DNA of 64,000 bases. Origin: Ciona intestinalis. Taxonomy: Eukaryota > Chordata > Ascidiacea > Phlebobranchia > Cionidae. The stretch covers positions 2,599,589-2,663,588 of the forward strand of contig NC_020170.2 of NCBI RefSeq assembly GCF_000224145.3, read 5' to 3'. This document shows, in pieces, positions 37,501 to 43,103 of the stretch. The notes under the pieces were generated by a model, which made no database searches, was not told where the DNA came from, and saw only the letters and a list, made by a program, of their open reading frames with translations. Made by a program: the position numbers and the translations under genes. Position 1 is the stretch's first letter. Every line of letters begins with the position of its first letter.

Positions 37501-38308
37501 GTATCTTCAAATTTGTTACTTATTTTTAACATTATTTTTAACACGTTCTATTATACAGTGCTGGTGCTGGTAGAACGGGTGCTTTCTGTGCGCTCTCTAC
37601 TGCCCTCGAGCAAGTGAAAGCAGAAGGGGTGCTTGATATGTTTCAGATTGTGAAATGTCTTCGTATGCAACGCCCACATATGGTGCAAAATTTGGTAAGA
37701 TGTTTGATATAAATGAATGTAACTTATTTTATCCGTGTGTGGCCTGAAAAAGACAGTCATTAAAACATGGGTGTTTATACACTTTGTGCCAGTTTACAGG
37801 TTACCATGTATGTTACTTTGTAGGTTTTTTTATGTATAGCTGATAATGTGGAACCCATTAGTGAAACATTAATATGGCACTTTATAATTGTAATTGTATT
37901 TGAAGAGTTTTTTCTATTTTTATGGTTGTGGCAGCCGTTTTTTACATGGGTGTTCTGTTTGATATACCTCCTGCCCGCTTTTAAGTTACCCCATTATTTT
38001 GTAAACATTTGGTTTTTGGTGTTTTTTCTCTATGGCTTTCAAATTGGGACAACCCATTAGCGACCACTGGGTTAAAGGAATGACTGTCAAGTTTTTCCCC
38101 CAAGGACTCAAACCCATAACAAATCGGATGTTCTTTAATTATTGCAAATGCTCTAACAGACAATAAGCATATGTTGAATAAATTAATATTGCTACATTTA
38201 AATCTTATAACACAAGTTTTTACTTTATTACAGGAACAATATGAATTCTGTTATCGCGCCGTGCAAGAATACATTGACTCAATGAGTGAATATTACAACT
38301 TTAAGTGA
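7193..38308 (+). CDS. Receptor-type tyrosine phosphatase with lectin and 14 CCP domains (gene-level entry, 5' end missing)
   Basis: 33 exons read continuously in compatible phases and give about 1,730 residues: a ricin-B-like cysteine-rich domain (about 129 aa), 14 six-cysteine CCP domains (about 842 aa, one per exon), a 20-aa Ser/Gly linker, a 75-aa Thr/Pro stalk, one transmembrane helix, and tandem PTP domains D1 and D2. The cytoplasmic half is close to vertebrate PTPRA/PTPRE throughout, including the D1-D2 linker and the C-terminal YxNF tail. Vertebrate PTPRA has only a short glycosylated ectodomain, so this architecture is unusual. All junctions between extracellular modules are phase 1, the classic pattern for exon shuffling. 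The joining of CCP 14 to the stalk rests on phase compatibility, not on a transcript; an in-frame ATG at 25813 leaves open that the phosphatase half is also made alone. The start codon and signal peptide were not found. Likely role: cell-surface recognition coupled to dephosphorylation of Src-family or similar targets, inferred from the family. A variable CCP receptor (vCRL1) has been described in Ciona; I cannot tell whether this is that gene. Confidence 0.75.
8134..8319 (+). CDS. Receptor exon: CCP/sushi domain 1
   Basis: Phase 1-1 exon of 186 bp. Six cysteines, with [11 protein letters not shown] carrying the core C-x(3)-C-x-x-GY signature and APTC closing the domain. The conserved Trp before the last Cys is replaced by a Leu-Phe pair. 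Confidence 0.85.
8733..8918 (+). CDS. Receptor exon: CCP/sushi domain 2
   Basis: Phase 1-1 exon of 186 bp. Opens [17 protein letters not shown], then [22 protein letters not shown]. All six cysteines and the Trp are present. Confidence 0.88.
9673..9970. repeat. Long foldback (inverted repeat), 127-bp arms
   Basis: The arms 9673-9799 and 9844-9970 are near-perfect reverse complements around a 44-bp spacer. Left arm starts TACTAAACTAATTATATT; right arm ends AATATAATTAGTTTAGTA. It is AT-rich and sits in the intron between CCP 2 and CCP 3. A foldback-type MITE is the simplest reading; if transcribed with the intron it would form a long hairpin. Confidence 0.85.
10503..10688 (+). CDS. Receptor exon: CCP/sushi domain 3
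   Basis: Phase 1-1, 186 bp. Residues include [27 protein letters not shown] and PICQ; six cysteines with an AW pair before the end. Confidence 0.88.
11081..11257 (+). CDS. Receptor exon: CCP/sushi domain 4
   Basis: Phase 1-1, 177 bp. [35 protein letters not shown]; the six-cysteine pattern is intact. Confidence 0.88.
11649..11828 (+). CDS. Receptor exon: CCP/sushi domain 5
   Basis: Phase 1-1, 180 bp. [36 protein letters not shown]. The donor GTGATT is weaker than in the neighbouring exons. Confidence 0.86.
12196..12375 (+). CDS. Receptor exon: CCP/sushi domain 6
   Basis: Phase 1-1, 180 bp. [38 protein letters not shown]-glycosylation sequons NDT occur twice. Confidence 0.88.
12830..13009 (+). 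CDS. Receptor exon: CCP/sushi domain 7
   Basis: Phase 1-1, 180 bp. [38 protein letters not shown] replaces the usual GY. Confidence 0.88.
13342..13515 (+). CDS. Receptor exon: CCP/sushi domain 8
   Basis: Phase 1-1, 174 bp, the shortest of the set. [41 protein letters not shown] stands where GY is usual, so this is one of the more diverged copies. Confidence 0.85.
13720..13899 (+). CDS. Receptor exon: CCP/sushi domain 9
   Basis: Phase 1-1, 180 bp. [41 protein letters not shown]. Confidence 0.88.
14262..14441 (+). CDS. Receptor exon: CCP/sushi domain 10
   Basis: Phase 1-1, 180 bp. [40 protein letters not shown]. Confidence 0.88.
14841..15017 (+). CDS. Receptor exon: CCP/sushi domain 11
   Basis: Phase 1-1, 177 bp. 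[31 protein letters not shown]. Its donor and following intron sequence are repeated on the far side of the assembly gap at 15192. This is the last CCP before the 6.8-kb intron with the small-RNA-like array. Confidence 0.88.
15054..15191. mobile_element. hAT-type MITE, left part, cut off by an assembly gap
   Basis: Starts CAGTGGCGCAGCCAG at 15062 after the 8-bp target CTTGTGGC (15054-15061), then a poly-G/poly-T interior, and runs into Ns at 15192. It is the same locus as the complete copy at 15289 and differs mainly in the homopolymer tracts. Confidence 0.65.
15192..15241. other. Assembly gap (50 N)
   Basis: The gap is flanked by the same sequence on both sides: the tail of the CCP 11 exon and its intron start (from 15016) are repeated from 15242. 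The two contig ends therefore probably overlap and the gap may have no real content. Confidence 0.8.
15281..15436. mobile_element. hAT-type MITE with target-site duplication
   Basis: The element 15289-15428 begins CAGTGGCGCAGCC and ends GCTGCGCCACTG, inverted terminal repeats of the hAT CAG...CTG type. The flanking octamers CTTGTGGC and CTTGTTGC match at 7 of 8 positions, as expected for a hAT target duplication. No coding capacity. Confidence 0.75.
16054..16287 (+). ncRNA. Small structured RNA gene candidate, array unit A (transcript about 16117-16287)
   Basis: CCCACAAA at 16054 lies 63 bp upstream of the predicted 5' end. Helix 1 pairs AAGGTCC (16119-16125) with GGACCTT (16273-16279). Helix 2 pairs GTG-GCTAGC (16127-16136, one bulged T) with GCTAGC-CAC (16260-16268). 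A T6 run at 16282-16287 would stop Pol III. Predicted length about 171 nt. The TATA-like box is weak here (TTTATTT). Confidence 0.6.
16512..16920 (+). ncRNA. Small structured RNA gene candidate, array unit B (transcript about 16575-16920)
   Basis: CCCACAAA (16512-16519) and a TATATAT box near 16545 precede helix 1 GGAGGTC (16576-16582) / GACCTCC (16907-16913). Helix 2 pairs GGG-GTTAGCAG (16584-16596) with CTGTTAGC-CCC (16891-16901). TTTT at 16917-16920 follows. The loop (about 290 nt) shares blocks with unit G, including AGGGGCGATGTC and CCCCTTCCTGCTACAAGTGA, which may form an additional GGGGC/GCCCC stem. Confidence 0.62.
17517..17740 (+). ncRNA. Small structured RNA gene candidate, array unit C (transcript about 17579-17740)
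   Basis: This is the clearest unit. Proximal element CCCACAAATAGGAGAA starts at 17517 (about -62), TATATATT lies at 17550-17557 (about -29), helix 1 is TGGAGGTC (17579-17586) / GACCTCCA (17728-17735), helix 2 is TGCTA-T-CAGA (17592-17601) / TCTG-T-TAGCA (17711-17720) with a T-T mismatch, and TTTT follows at 17737-17740. Spacing fits the type 3 Pol III promoter layout of vertebrate U6, 7SK and Y RNA genes (PSE plus TATA). About 162 nt. Confidence 0.68.
18172..18432 (+). ncRNA. Array unit D, probably decayed
   Basis: The upstream region keeps GAAACTTTTCT and a TTATATTTC box, and GGAGGTCCGGG starts at 18238. The 3' partner is poor (CCACCTC at 18426) and there is no T run nearby, so it may be a pseudogene. 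It is clearly homologous to unit H through GTGCTTATAAGAACAGT. Confidence 0.4.
18641..18982 (+). ncRNA. Small structured RNA gene candidate, array unit E (transcript about 18704-18982)
   Basis: CCCACAAA at 18641, TATAAAT at 18674 (-30), helix 1 TGGAGGTC (18704-18711) / GACCTCCA (18970-18977), helix 2 GGT-a-TGAC (18715-18722) / GTCA-ACC (18956-18962), TTTT at 18979-18982. The loop contains a 27-bp motif repeated three times (about 18760-18828, core AATGCTGATGGCAC), so length here has grown by local duplication. Confidence 0.65.
19239..19403 (+). ncRNA. Small structured RNA gene candidate, array unit F (transcript about 19302-19403, 102 nt)
   Basis: CCCACAAATAGGAGAAG at 19239. Helix 1 TGAAGGTC (19302-19309) / GACCTTCA (19392-19399) carries the paired substitution relative to units B, C, E, G and I (GGAGG/CCTCC to GAAGG/CCTTC). 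Helix 2 is GTGAG-a-TAA (19312-19320) / TTA-CTCAC (19379-19386). TTTT 19400-19403. Predicted 102 nt is the size range of vertebrate Y RNAs, and the 5' GGUCCG followed by GUGAG and the 3' UUCGACC resemble Y RNA ends. Confidence 0.66.
19458..19768 (+). ncRNA. Small structured RNA gene candidate, array unit G (transcript about 19487-19768)
   Basis: TATATATT at 19458-19465 (-29), helix 1 TGGAGGTC (19487-19494) / GACCTCCA (19756-19763), helix 2 GGG-t-GCTA-T-CAGA / TCTG-T-TAGC-CCC (3' side 19739-19750), TTTT 19765-19768. The CCCACAAA element is missing: the unit begins only about 55 bp after the unit F terminator, so the upstream element may have been lost at a duplication junction. Confidence 0.58.
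19884..19981 (+). repeat. Direct duplication, about 49 bp, two copies
   Basis: The stretch TTTAGTAAAA...ACCACTCTGCCTACA occurs twice in tandem between array units G and H. The second copy runs into the upstream element of unit H, so it duplicates part of that unit's 5' flank. Confidence 0.7.
19979..20150 (+). ncRNA. Array unit H, probably decayed
   Basis: Keeps GAGAAACTTTTCT and TCTTATATTTCACC upstream and AGAGGTCTGGGTGCTTATAAG at 20048, homologous to unit D. GGTCC has become GGTCT and no matching 3' strand or T run was found. 3' limit is approximate. Confidence 0.35.
20813..21046 (+). ncRNA. Small structured RNA gene candidate, array unit I (transcript about 20876-21046)
   Basis: CCCACAAA at 20813, A/T-rich ATAAATAG near -30, helix 1 TGGAGGTC (20876-20883) / GACCTCCA (21034-21041), helix 2 CGGCAGA (20893-20899) / TCTGTCG (21017-21023), TTTT 21043-21046. 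Homologous to unit E but lacks its 27-bp triplication. Confidence 0.63.
21438..21614 (+). ncRNA. Small structured RNA gene candidate, array unit J (transcript about 21501-21614, 114 nt)
   Basis: CCCACAAATAGGAGAAG at 21438, helix 1 TGAAGGTC (21501-21508) / GACCTTCA (21603-21610), helix 2 GTGAG-g-TA (21511-21518) / TA-CTCAC (21591-21597), TTTT 21611-21614. Paralogue of unit F, about 188 bp upstream of the CCP 12 exon. Confidence 0.65.
21802..21981 (+). CDS. Receptor exon: CCP/sushi domain 12
   Basis: Phase 1-1, 180 bp. [41 protein letters not shown]. First coding exon after the array intron; another CCP could be hidden only if the gap at 15192 has real content. Confidence 0.88.
22014..22197. 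mobile_element. TAGTAGGGTGGGG-type MITE, diverged copy
   Basis: Degenerate terminal repeats (GGTGGGAGAAGATGGG at the left, TCCCGTCTTCCCCC at the right) around the family interior CAAAGAACATTCAAAGAA and AACACGATCAGGATATTTGG. It starts about 32 bp after the CCP 12 exon. Confidence 0.7.
22551..22733 (+). CDS. Receptor exon: CCP/sushi domain 13
   Basis: Phase 1-1, 183 bp. [36 protein letters not shown]. Confidence 0.88.
23087..23283. mobile_element. TAGTAGGGTGGGG-type MITE
   Basis: Nearly complete copy, from TATAGTAGGGTGGGAAAAAA to CCCCTATTCTACTATAT, 44 bp before the CCP 14 exon. Confidence 0.78.
23327..23503 (+). CDS. Receptor exon: CCP/sushi domain 14
   Basis: Phase 1-1, 177 bp. [40 protein letters not shown]. 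Ends with a strong GTAAGT donor, so it is not a terminal exon. No further CCP is visible before the phosphatase half. Confidence 0.88.
23545..23725. repeat. Interspersed repeat with ACGGTAGCGGAGATTTAG
   Basis: Shares AATAATAACTTT, TTACGGTAGCG.AGATTTAG and AATATTTTAAACGAAA with 54105-54195 and, more diverged, 57461-57680. A three-copy family in this window; no terminal repeats could be defined. Confidence 0.5.
23870..24410 (+). repeat. Tandem duplication interrupted by a hAT MITE
   Basis: Two diverged copies of roughly 200 bp (about 23870-24075 and 24110-24142 plus 24252-24410) share GTGTAC..AGATTATT, TAGAGTATCA.AATTGATT and TTCATATTCAA. The second copy carries the MITE at 24151-24251. Confidence 0.55.
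24143..24259. mobile_element. hAT-type MITE with perfect 8-bp target duplication
   Basis: The element 24151-24251 runs from CAGGGGTTCCCAAACTT to TTTGGGAACCCCTG, flanked on both sides by CTATAGAG. Terminal sequence and 8-bp duplication are diagnostic of hAT elements (Charlie-like ends). At about 100 bp it is a non-autonomous deletion form. Confidence 0.88.
25859..25918 (+). CDS. Receptor exon: short Ser/Gly linker, or first exon of a separate phosphatase transcript
   Basis: Phase 1-1, 60 bp, encoding [19 protein letters not shown] before a GTAAGT donor. The acceptor (TTAAGTTCAG) has a poor pyrimidine tract. The frame stays open upstream to an ATG at 25813, giving a 36-residue start with three N-glycosylation sequons (NSS, NTS, NFT) but no signal peptide. 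Either it is an internal exon joined to CCP 14 or an alternative 5' exon. Confidence 0.5.
27514..27738 (+). CDS. Receptor exon: Thr/Pro mucin-like stalk
   Basis: Phase 1-1, 225 bp, 75 residues. ACA/ACC codon runs give up to seven consecutive threonines interspersed with Pro and Ser, then an acidic-proline end ([15 protein letters not shown]). Such a segment is expected to carry dense O-glycans and hold the CCP chain away from the membrane. The ACA repeats are microsatellite-like, so length polymorphism is likely. Confidence 0.8.
28057..28254. mobile_element. TAGTAGGGTGGGG-type MITE, full length
   Basis: TATAGTAGGGTGGGGGGAGA at the left and TTCCCCCACCCTACTATA at the right are inverted repeats. 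The TA at both ends may be the target duplication, as in Tc1/mariner-type MITEs. Confidence 0.85.
28511..28736. mobile_element. hAT-type MITE, about 210 bp
   Basis: The element 28519-28728 starts CAGCGCTTCCCAAACTT and ends AAGTTTGGGAACCGCTG. Flanking octamers GTTTAAAT and GTTTACCT match at 6 of 8 positions. Related at the tips to the element at 24151 but with a different interior. Confidence 0.75.
28793..29033 (+). repeat. Tandem duplication, about 120 bp, two copies
   Basis: Both copies read TTTAAATTTTTTTTATC..T.CAGTCTATATGG, GGCAAACCATGGGGTTT and GACTAGGGGTTTA. They lie in the intron between the stalk and the transmembrane exon. Confidence 0.75.
29690..29876 (+). CDS. Receptor exon: transmembrane helix
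   Basis: Opens in phase 1 and ends in phase 2 at a GTAATA donor. Encodes a short Pro-rich segment, then a hydrophobic run from IAVSIVVVV to LFIVW and a basic stop-transfer patch (RRRSRKPK). Reading through the donor would give a TAA at once, which supports the splice. It joins the extracellular stalk directly to the phosphatase half. Confidence 0.85.
30432..34128 (+). CDS. Receptor exons: phosphatase domain D1 (catalytic)
   Basis: Seven exons: 30432-30582, 30961-31045, 31378-31451, 32281-32415, 32946-33065, 33429-33595 and 33993-34128. They encode the helical wedge start (PIDRLESEF), the phosphotyrosine loop (KNRYTNVIP), [38 protein letters not shown], the WPD loop (WPDFGVP) and the P-loop [10 protein letters not shown], in the family order and spacing. 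All catalytic residues (Asp, Cys, Arg) are present, so D1 should be active. The P-loop serine codon is split by the intron at 33596. Closest match by eye is PTPRA/PTPRE. Confidence 0.92.
32012..32208. mobile_element. TAGTAGGGTGGGG-type MITE
   Basis: Starts TATAGTAGGTTGGGGTAAGA and ends with a decayed right tip (TCCTATCTTACCGCACAGTA). It lies in a D1 intron 72 bp before the next exon. Confidence 0.75.
33797..33990 (+). mobile_element. SINE 3' fragment
   Basis: Carries the body and tail shared with the tRNA-derived SINEs at 45157 and 56450: GGTCACTAATG.GTTGT, AATTACCCACAAAGT, and CGAGGATAAAGCTAGTGACAT before an A/T tail. The tRNA-like head is absent. Confidence 0.6.
34709..34855 (+). CDS. Receptor exon: D1-D2 linker
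   Basis: 147 bp, phase 0-0. [20 protein letters not shown] and the NNHIDEL...MPGN stretch match the vertebrate PTPRA linker almost residue for residue. This is the strongest single argument that the gene belongs to the PTPRA/PTPRE (R4) group rather than another receptor phosphatase class. Confidence 0.9.
34874..35030. mobile_element. TAGTAGGGTGGGG-type MITE, 3' truncated
   Basis: Begins TATAGTAGGGTGGGGAAGAT 18 bp after the linker exon and runs through TAATATCTAAATATCCTGATC to ACTACTGAATGGGCAAAATC; the right terminal repeat is missing. Opposite orientation to the copies at 23087 and 28057. Confidence 0.7.
35141..38308 (+). CDS. Receptor exons: phosphatase domain D2 and C-terminus
   Basis: Seven exons: 35141-35234, 35488-35564, 36154-36288, 36529-36687, 37064-37188, 37559-37694 and 38234-38308 (TGA 38306-38308). 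Motifs: [80 protein letters not shown]. The WPD aspartate is Glu (WPE), as in vertebrate PTPRA D2, so D2 is expected to be weakly active or regulatory although the Cys is kept. The protein ends EYYNFK; a Tyr-x-Asn-Phe tail at this place in vertebrate PTPRA is the phosphosite bound by Grb2 and Src. Confidence 0.92.
37800..38140 (-). mobile_element. SINE fragment, reverse orientation
   Basis: On the minus strand it reads the body of the SINE family (AACCCAGTGGTCGCTAATGGGTTGTC reduced here to pieces around 38045-38075, and a GGGTTTGAGTCCTTGG stretch near 38105). It occupies much of the intron before the last coding exon. Limits are approximate. Confidence 0.45.
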
Positions 38309-39210
38309 ATTCAATTCAAAATAAACTCATAGCGCAAACAGCAGGAGTTGACCAGAGCTCCAACAAGAGAAGACGCATACAGCCCAAAAAATTAGCGGAA
38401 ACAGGACAAAAATTGAAAAAATTCGCATTAAGAAATGAAAAAATCTCATACAAATTTTGCAACTGACATTGGTGTACCAAAAATAGCAAAATGCACTGCG
38501 TAGTGTAATGAATTAAGTTTGTATTTAGTATTCTAAGTTTTAAATGCGCTTTCATACAAACCATTTGATTTTTAATATTTTTAACCTTTCAATCTTTTAA
38601 CACTAAACACGGCACTCAACTGTAGGTACTATTTTATTAACTGTTTTCCAGTAAGGTGCATTCAGTTTTTGATTGCCACAAGCATAATTCCAGCTGTATT
38701 TTATGCACAGGGCGTAAGAAAACTTTTAAAGTCTTATTTTCCTAATGAAAAGTAACATTTGATGGTTTGAGATAGGTATAGATTGAAAGCGTTTGGTACT
38801 AATATATGATAAGAATCTGAAATTGCTTGAAGGAAAATGTATCATTAAAAAAGCGTTGTGTGCGTATGGTAAAGACGCTCTTCATATTTTGTGTTTCAGC
38901 GACCGTGTTTTCTTTATCTTACCTTTTTTGCGCTTCTTTTTATTTATGAAATAAATCACTTTTTATTTTTTGCTTCCGTATAATTGTGCACACCGTTGTT
39001 TTCAATTTTCGTTGGATTTTAATTCCTTCGAATTTCACAGCACTCCATTATTTGTGTACAGCGTCGTCGTGTGGACACGTCAACGCCATTCGTTGTTTCC
39101 AACCGTTCTCGCTGCCCCTCAATGTTTTATGAGCGTCGTTTAACAATACAAGACGTTTAACAGCCAGCATTGTTTTATTTTCTTGATAATTTCAGTAAAA
39201 AAGGAAAGAG

Positions 39211-39330
39211 TGCAGTACTGTGGAGTAAGATGGGTACCGATAGCACATAATATCCCATATTTTCTAATCCTATTTTTAACATTTAACAACGCTCTTTTAG
39301 AGTCACAAGGCTGCGATTTATCCTCGAAGG
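39211..39330. mobile_element. TAGTAGGGTGGGG-type MITE, eroded fragment
   Basis: TACTGTGGAGTAAGATGGGTA followed by AGCACATAATATCCCATATT and ATTTAACAACG keep the order of the family interior, but the right half is gone. Confidence 0.5.
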
Positions 39331-41320
39331 GCGAAGTAACGGCAGTTTTCCTCTGTTCCACCTCGTGCCCGCTTACGAGTCATCACATCATCACATGTGT
39401 AACTCAGTGAATGACTACGTTTTTATTAACGGCTGGCTGATTAGAAAACCCGTAAAGGAATACTGGAGTGAAGCAATTTCCGTTAAGTGTGGTTGGCCAA
39501 AGACACTTACGTTCAATATTGTAGAAGCATCAAGCCTCAAACCGGTAACCAGTCAAGGATTTGGTGGTGTATGTAGGTGCGTTAATCATTGCCTTACGGC
39601 GCCGGCTTTTTTTCGTTACCAAAACTTTTAGTTAGCCGCTTTAGGAGCAAGAGAAAAAAATCAAACCGAAACTTTATCTTTAAATTGCTTCTCTCGTTTT
39701 CCCGCTTTAGGTAAGTTTTCATTATTTGCTAACTAGAATGTGGTTATAACGCTAAGATTAATTTATTATGCTATGAAGCTACGATGATCTTTTTGGTACT
39801 GCATTAGTAGCAACCGATAGTTTAATAACTAAGATATATTTTCATTGCAAAAACTGTCTCATCTCCCACACAAACATGCTTCACTTTTTTAAGGCTTTCA
39901 AACTGGCTTCTAAACAAAATTTCCATAAACGTGGCAAAAATTTAAAATTACGTAAAACCGCTGCAAGGAATAATGATTTTCCCGCTTTTACAATTTTTTG
40001 TATAGTTTTTCTCCTTTTCCCTAGGAATTCGGCGTTTAATCTGTCAAAGGCGTTAATTGCCCTTTCCTACCTAAAAGATAATTACCCTCGTTTTTACACA
40101 AAGTCCTTGCAACGTGTGGAGGTCACACCACGCTGCAGTTCAGATGAAGTCGGTTCTACAGCAGCAGGTTGGGATTATACTTCTTTCTACAAAGTTAAGT
40201 TATTTCTTCCATTGTTATTATATTACCAGCTATAATGTTTACATTTAGTTATACAGCATTACTATTAGCTTTTTCACATATTAATGCTATTAACTGTTTT
40301 ACAAATTAACTATATAGTACTCCACAAATTACTTATATTACTACTAATGATTTTACAAAGTAGCTATATTACCCATTTTACTACTGTTTTATAACCTAAT
40401 CGTACTGATATTGTTTTAAAAGATAACTAATACTACAATCTTAACTTAAAGTAGCGTATTTTGATATTAAAAATAATCGTATTTAACCCTATTATTAAGC
40501 AAAGATTTTTATTTTGCGTCACTTGCAATCACTTGCTTTGTGACGTAATTTTGTCGCATTATGCTCGCTATGTAACCAAAAGTTACAACCAAAAACCGAA
40601 TCGTTGCGCCAAAATGTCGTCTTTTCGCCTCGAATACGCAAGTCCACTCGTTTACGGTTTGCTGCGTCACACGTGCGCGCTTGCAACGTTTCAATGCGAT
40701 TTGTTTTACACTTGCGTTTAGCGACGTCCGTTTATATGGGGCCCCATGCGCATTTCGCGACAGAAGTACGTTTACCTTGTATCTATTTTTCTATACATAA
40801 TTGTTTTTAAATTAGGTTTAATATATTTTACTTTATTCTAACTTTGTTTAAAGTTACGTATATTTTATTTTAACTTTTGTTTGTTTTTGCTATTTTTTGT
40901 TTATTTTTGCTGTTTTTTGTTTAAGTTACGTTTAATGTTTTGTATACTATTTTACGGTGTTCTAGGTTATATCTATGTTATTATAACTTATGTTTAGGTT
41001 TGTTTAAAGTTATTTTATTTTAACTTTACAAAAGGTGTGTTATATATAATGTATTTTATTTGAAATTATGTTTTTTACATTCTATTTTATTTTCACTTTG
41101 TCTACTTTATTTTATCTTATAATTAATTGTTATTTTAACTTGCGCCCTAGGAGCGCGAAGCAAGAAAATCAAAAAATCGGTAATGTATAATTCATAATTG
41201 GCATTATTACGTACACCATTGTTTTTTTAGGAGAAATAAAGTGTGACGTCACGAAGCAGTGATGACGTAACAGAAGAACCTGCTTCGTAAGTCGATTGTT
41301 AAATCTTAACGATAATTTAG

Positions 41321-41513
41321 TTATAGAGTTGGAAAGGGGTATGATGGGATACGCGATTAAAACATAAATCCAAGGTTTTCTGCATCGTGTTTTTAACAAT
41401 TCTGAACAGCAGCGCTAAAAGAGTCTTCAGCAAAACAGTTATTTACTACCAAATGAAATATTAAAATAGATTGAGAACTCGTGTCCCATCTTACCCCACC
41501 CTACGATAATTAT
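41321..41513. mobile_element. TAGTAGGGTGGGG-type MITE
   Basis: Left tip decayed (TATAGAGTTGGAAAGGGGTA), right tip well kept (TGTCCCATCTTACCCCACCC then TACGATA). Confidence 0.7.
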
Positions 41514-41731
41514 ATTTACCGTGCAGAACATGGGTATTTGACGTCACAGAGGACTCGTCATCGCTAAAATATTTTTTGCTGCTGAAGAAGGTGATTATGA
41601 CGTTACAAGCAGCAATATTTTGCATATTGTTACGTAATAATTCGTATTATTATTTTACAGAAGAAGTTTAAGACGGAGGCAGACAAAAAAAGCGCAAGGT
41701 AATTTTAAATTAATTTTTAAAAGAAAAACAA

Positions 41732-41875
41732 ATAACTCGGGTAAAAATGGTCATGTTTTTATTATTCTCTGTCCTGCTCCCATTTGGTAGTAAACACAAA
41801 ATATTTACAGAATTATATAATCGTAGCCTCACGACTCTACAATAGCGTTGTTAGTTGTTAAAAATACGACTGAGA
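41732..41875. mobile_element. TAGTAGGGTGGGG-type MITE, interior fragment
   Basis: CCCATTTGGTAGTAAACA, CCTCACGACTCT and GTTGTTAGTTGTTAAAAATACGA follow the family interior; neither terminal repeat survives. Confidence 0.5.
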
Positions 41876-42033
41876 AATAATGGACAGTACTGATATTGAC
41901 TAGGATATTTATTTAGTTTCGAATACAGCAGTATTTATTAAAAATTAACCCTTTTTTAGACGAAGAACAAAGACGAAAGACGAAGACGCTAAAATATGGA
42001 TGCCGGTTTGAGGCGATTGCATAAATATATAAA

Positions 42034-42235
42034 TATGGTAGGGTGTTGAGAGAAGATGGGACACATTTTTATTTTATCTCCCCGTTCCATGTTGTGGTAG
42101 TAAACAAAGAACATTCAAAGAATTATGAAACTATATCCTCACAATTCTCATAGACCGTTGTTAATTGTTTAAAATACGATCAAAATATTAAGATATTATG
42201 TTCTGAACATGTCCCATCTCCTCCCACCATACTAC
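42034..42235. mobile_element. TAGTAGGGTGGGG-type MITE
   Basis: From TATGGTAGGGTGTTGAGAGA to TCCCATCTCCTCCCACCATA; full length, moderately diverged. Confidence 0.75.
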
Positions 42236-42254
42236 TTTTTATGTAAATAAGTTT

Positions 42255-42375
42255 AAGGTTTTAGGGTAGGAGTGTGTGTATATGTGTTAGGGTAGGTATA
42301 GGTTATGGTAGGCGTGTTTTTATGTGTTTTAGGGTAGGGGTGTGTGTATATGTGTGTTAGAGTAGGGGTGTGCTT
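42255..42375 (+). repeat. Minisatellite-like GGGTAGG..GTGTGTGTATATGTG repeat
   Basis: Four imperfect copies of a TTAGGGTAGG(G/A)GTGTG motif with TGTATATGTG spacers. It is low-complexity and probably polymorphic. Confidence 0.6.
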
Positions 42376-42558
42376 TTTTGTTACCTGGACCGTATTTTAT
42401 GCACTCTTCTAGTGCTCGGTTCACATATCACTGAAACAAATGCATTGGAATTGTTGCAAAATCTTACTTGAACAGCATCTGTAGTGATCATTCGTTTTAT
42501 GGTTTGTTTATATCTGCCGGGACTTGTAACAATTCCCGTACTGTCTCGGTTTGCTTTG

Positions 42559-42694
42559 CGAGAATGCTGTCTTGGTACCTGCTGAAGTAATATCAGCGCT
42601 CTACAATATACACACGTTAAATAGTACGAGAATGCTGTCTTGGTACCTGCTGAAGTAATATCAGCGCTCTACAATATACACACGTTAAATAGTA
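42559..42694 (+). repeat. Perfect 68-bp tandem duplication
   Basis: Copies 42559-42626 and 42627-42694 appear identical by eye, from CGAGAATGCTGTCTTGG to ACACACGTTAAATAGTA. Identity suggests a recent event or an assembly duplication. Confidence 0.85.
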
Positions 42695-43048
42695 AAGTCC
42701 TATTAAAAATGTTTTTAAAAAATCTACTCTTTAATTCAATATAACGCCGATAAGGGTAAAATGTATATTTTCTTGTCTGTCCTACATTTAAAAAGCCTAT
42801 TTATATAAAAAGCCCAATTGTAACGCTGGCCACGTTGCAGTGAAGCTTTTTTATTCAAATTTTCGATGGGTGATTATGCCCAGTGTTCGGTGCGGTTACG
42901 TTATCGGTCGGTTTAGTTACGTTGTAGCTGTGAGTGTGTTACGTGGACGTCGCCGCTTTGCGGTTCGTAACAGCCACAGTATTCGTAACGGTCGATGCGG
43001 TACGTAACAGCCGGATAGTATTACATTGCGCGAAGATAAGAAGGCAGA

Positions 43049-43103
43049 ATCCTGGTACCAAGATAAGGTTCTTAAAATCCTGGTACCAAGATAAGGTTCT
43101 TAA
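43049..43103 (+). repeat. 27-bp tandem duplication
   Basis: ATCCTGGTACCAAGATAAGG followed by TTCTTAA occurs twice back to back. Confidence 0.8.

Noticed and set aside
39876..40235. 119-codon ATG-initiated frame in the intergenic region
   Set aside because: No family motif, amino-acid composition typical of AT-rich noncoding translation in its second half, and no supporting promoter or splice signals.
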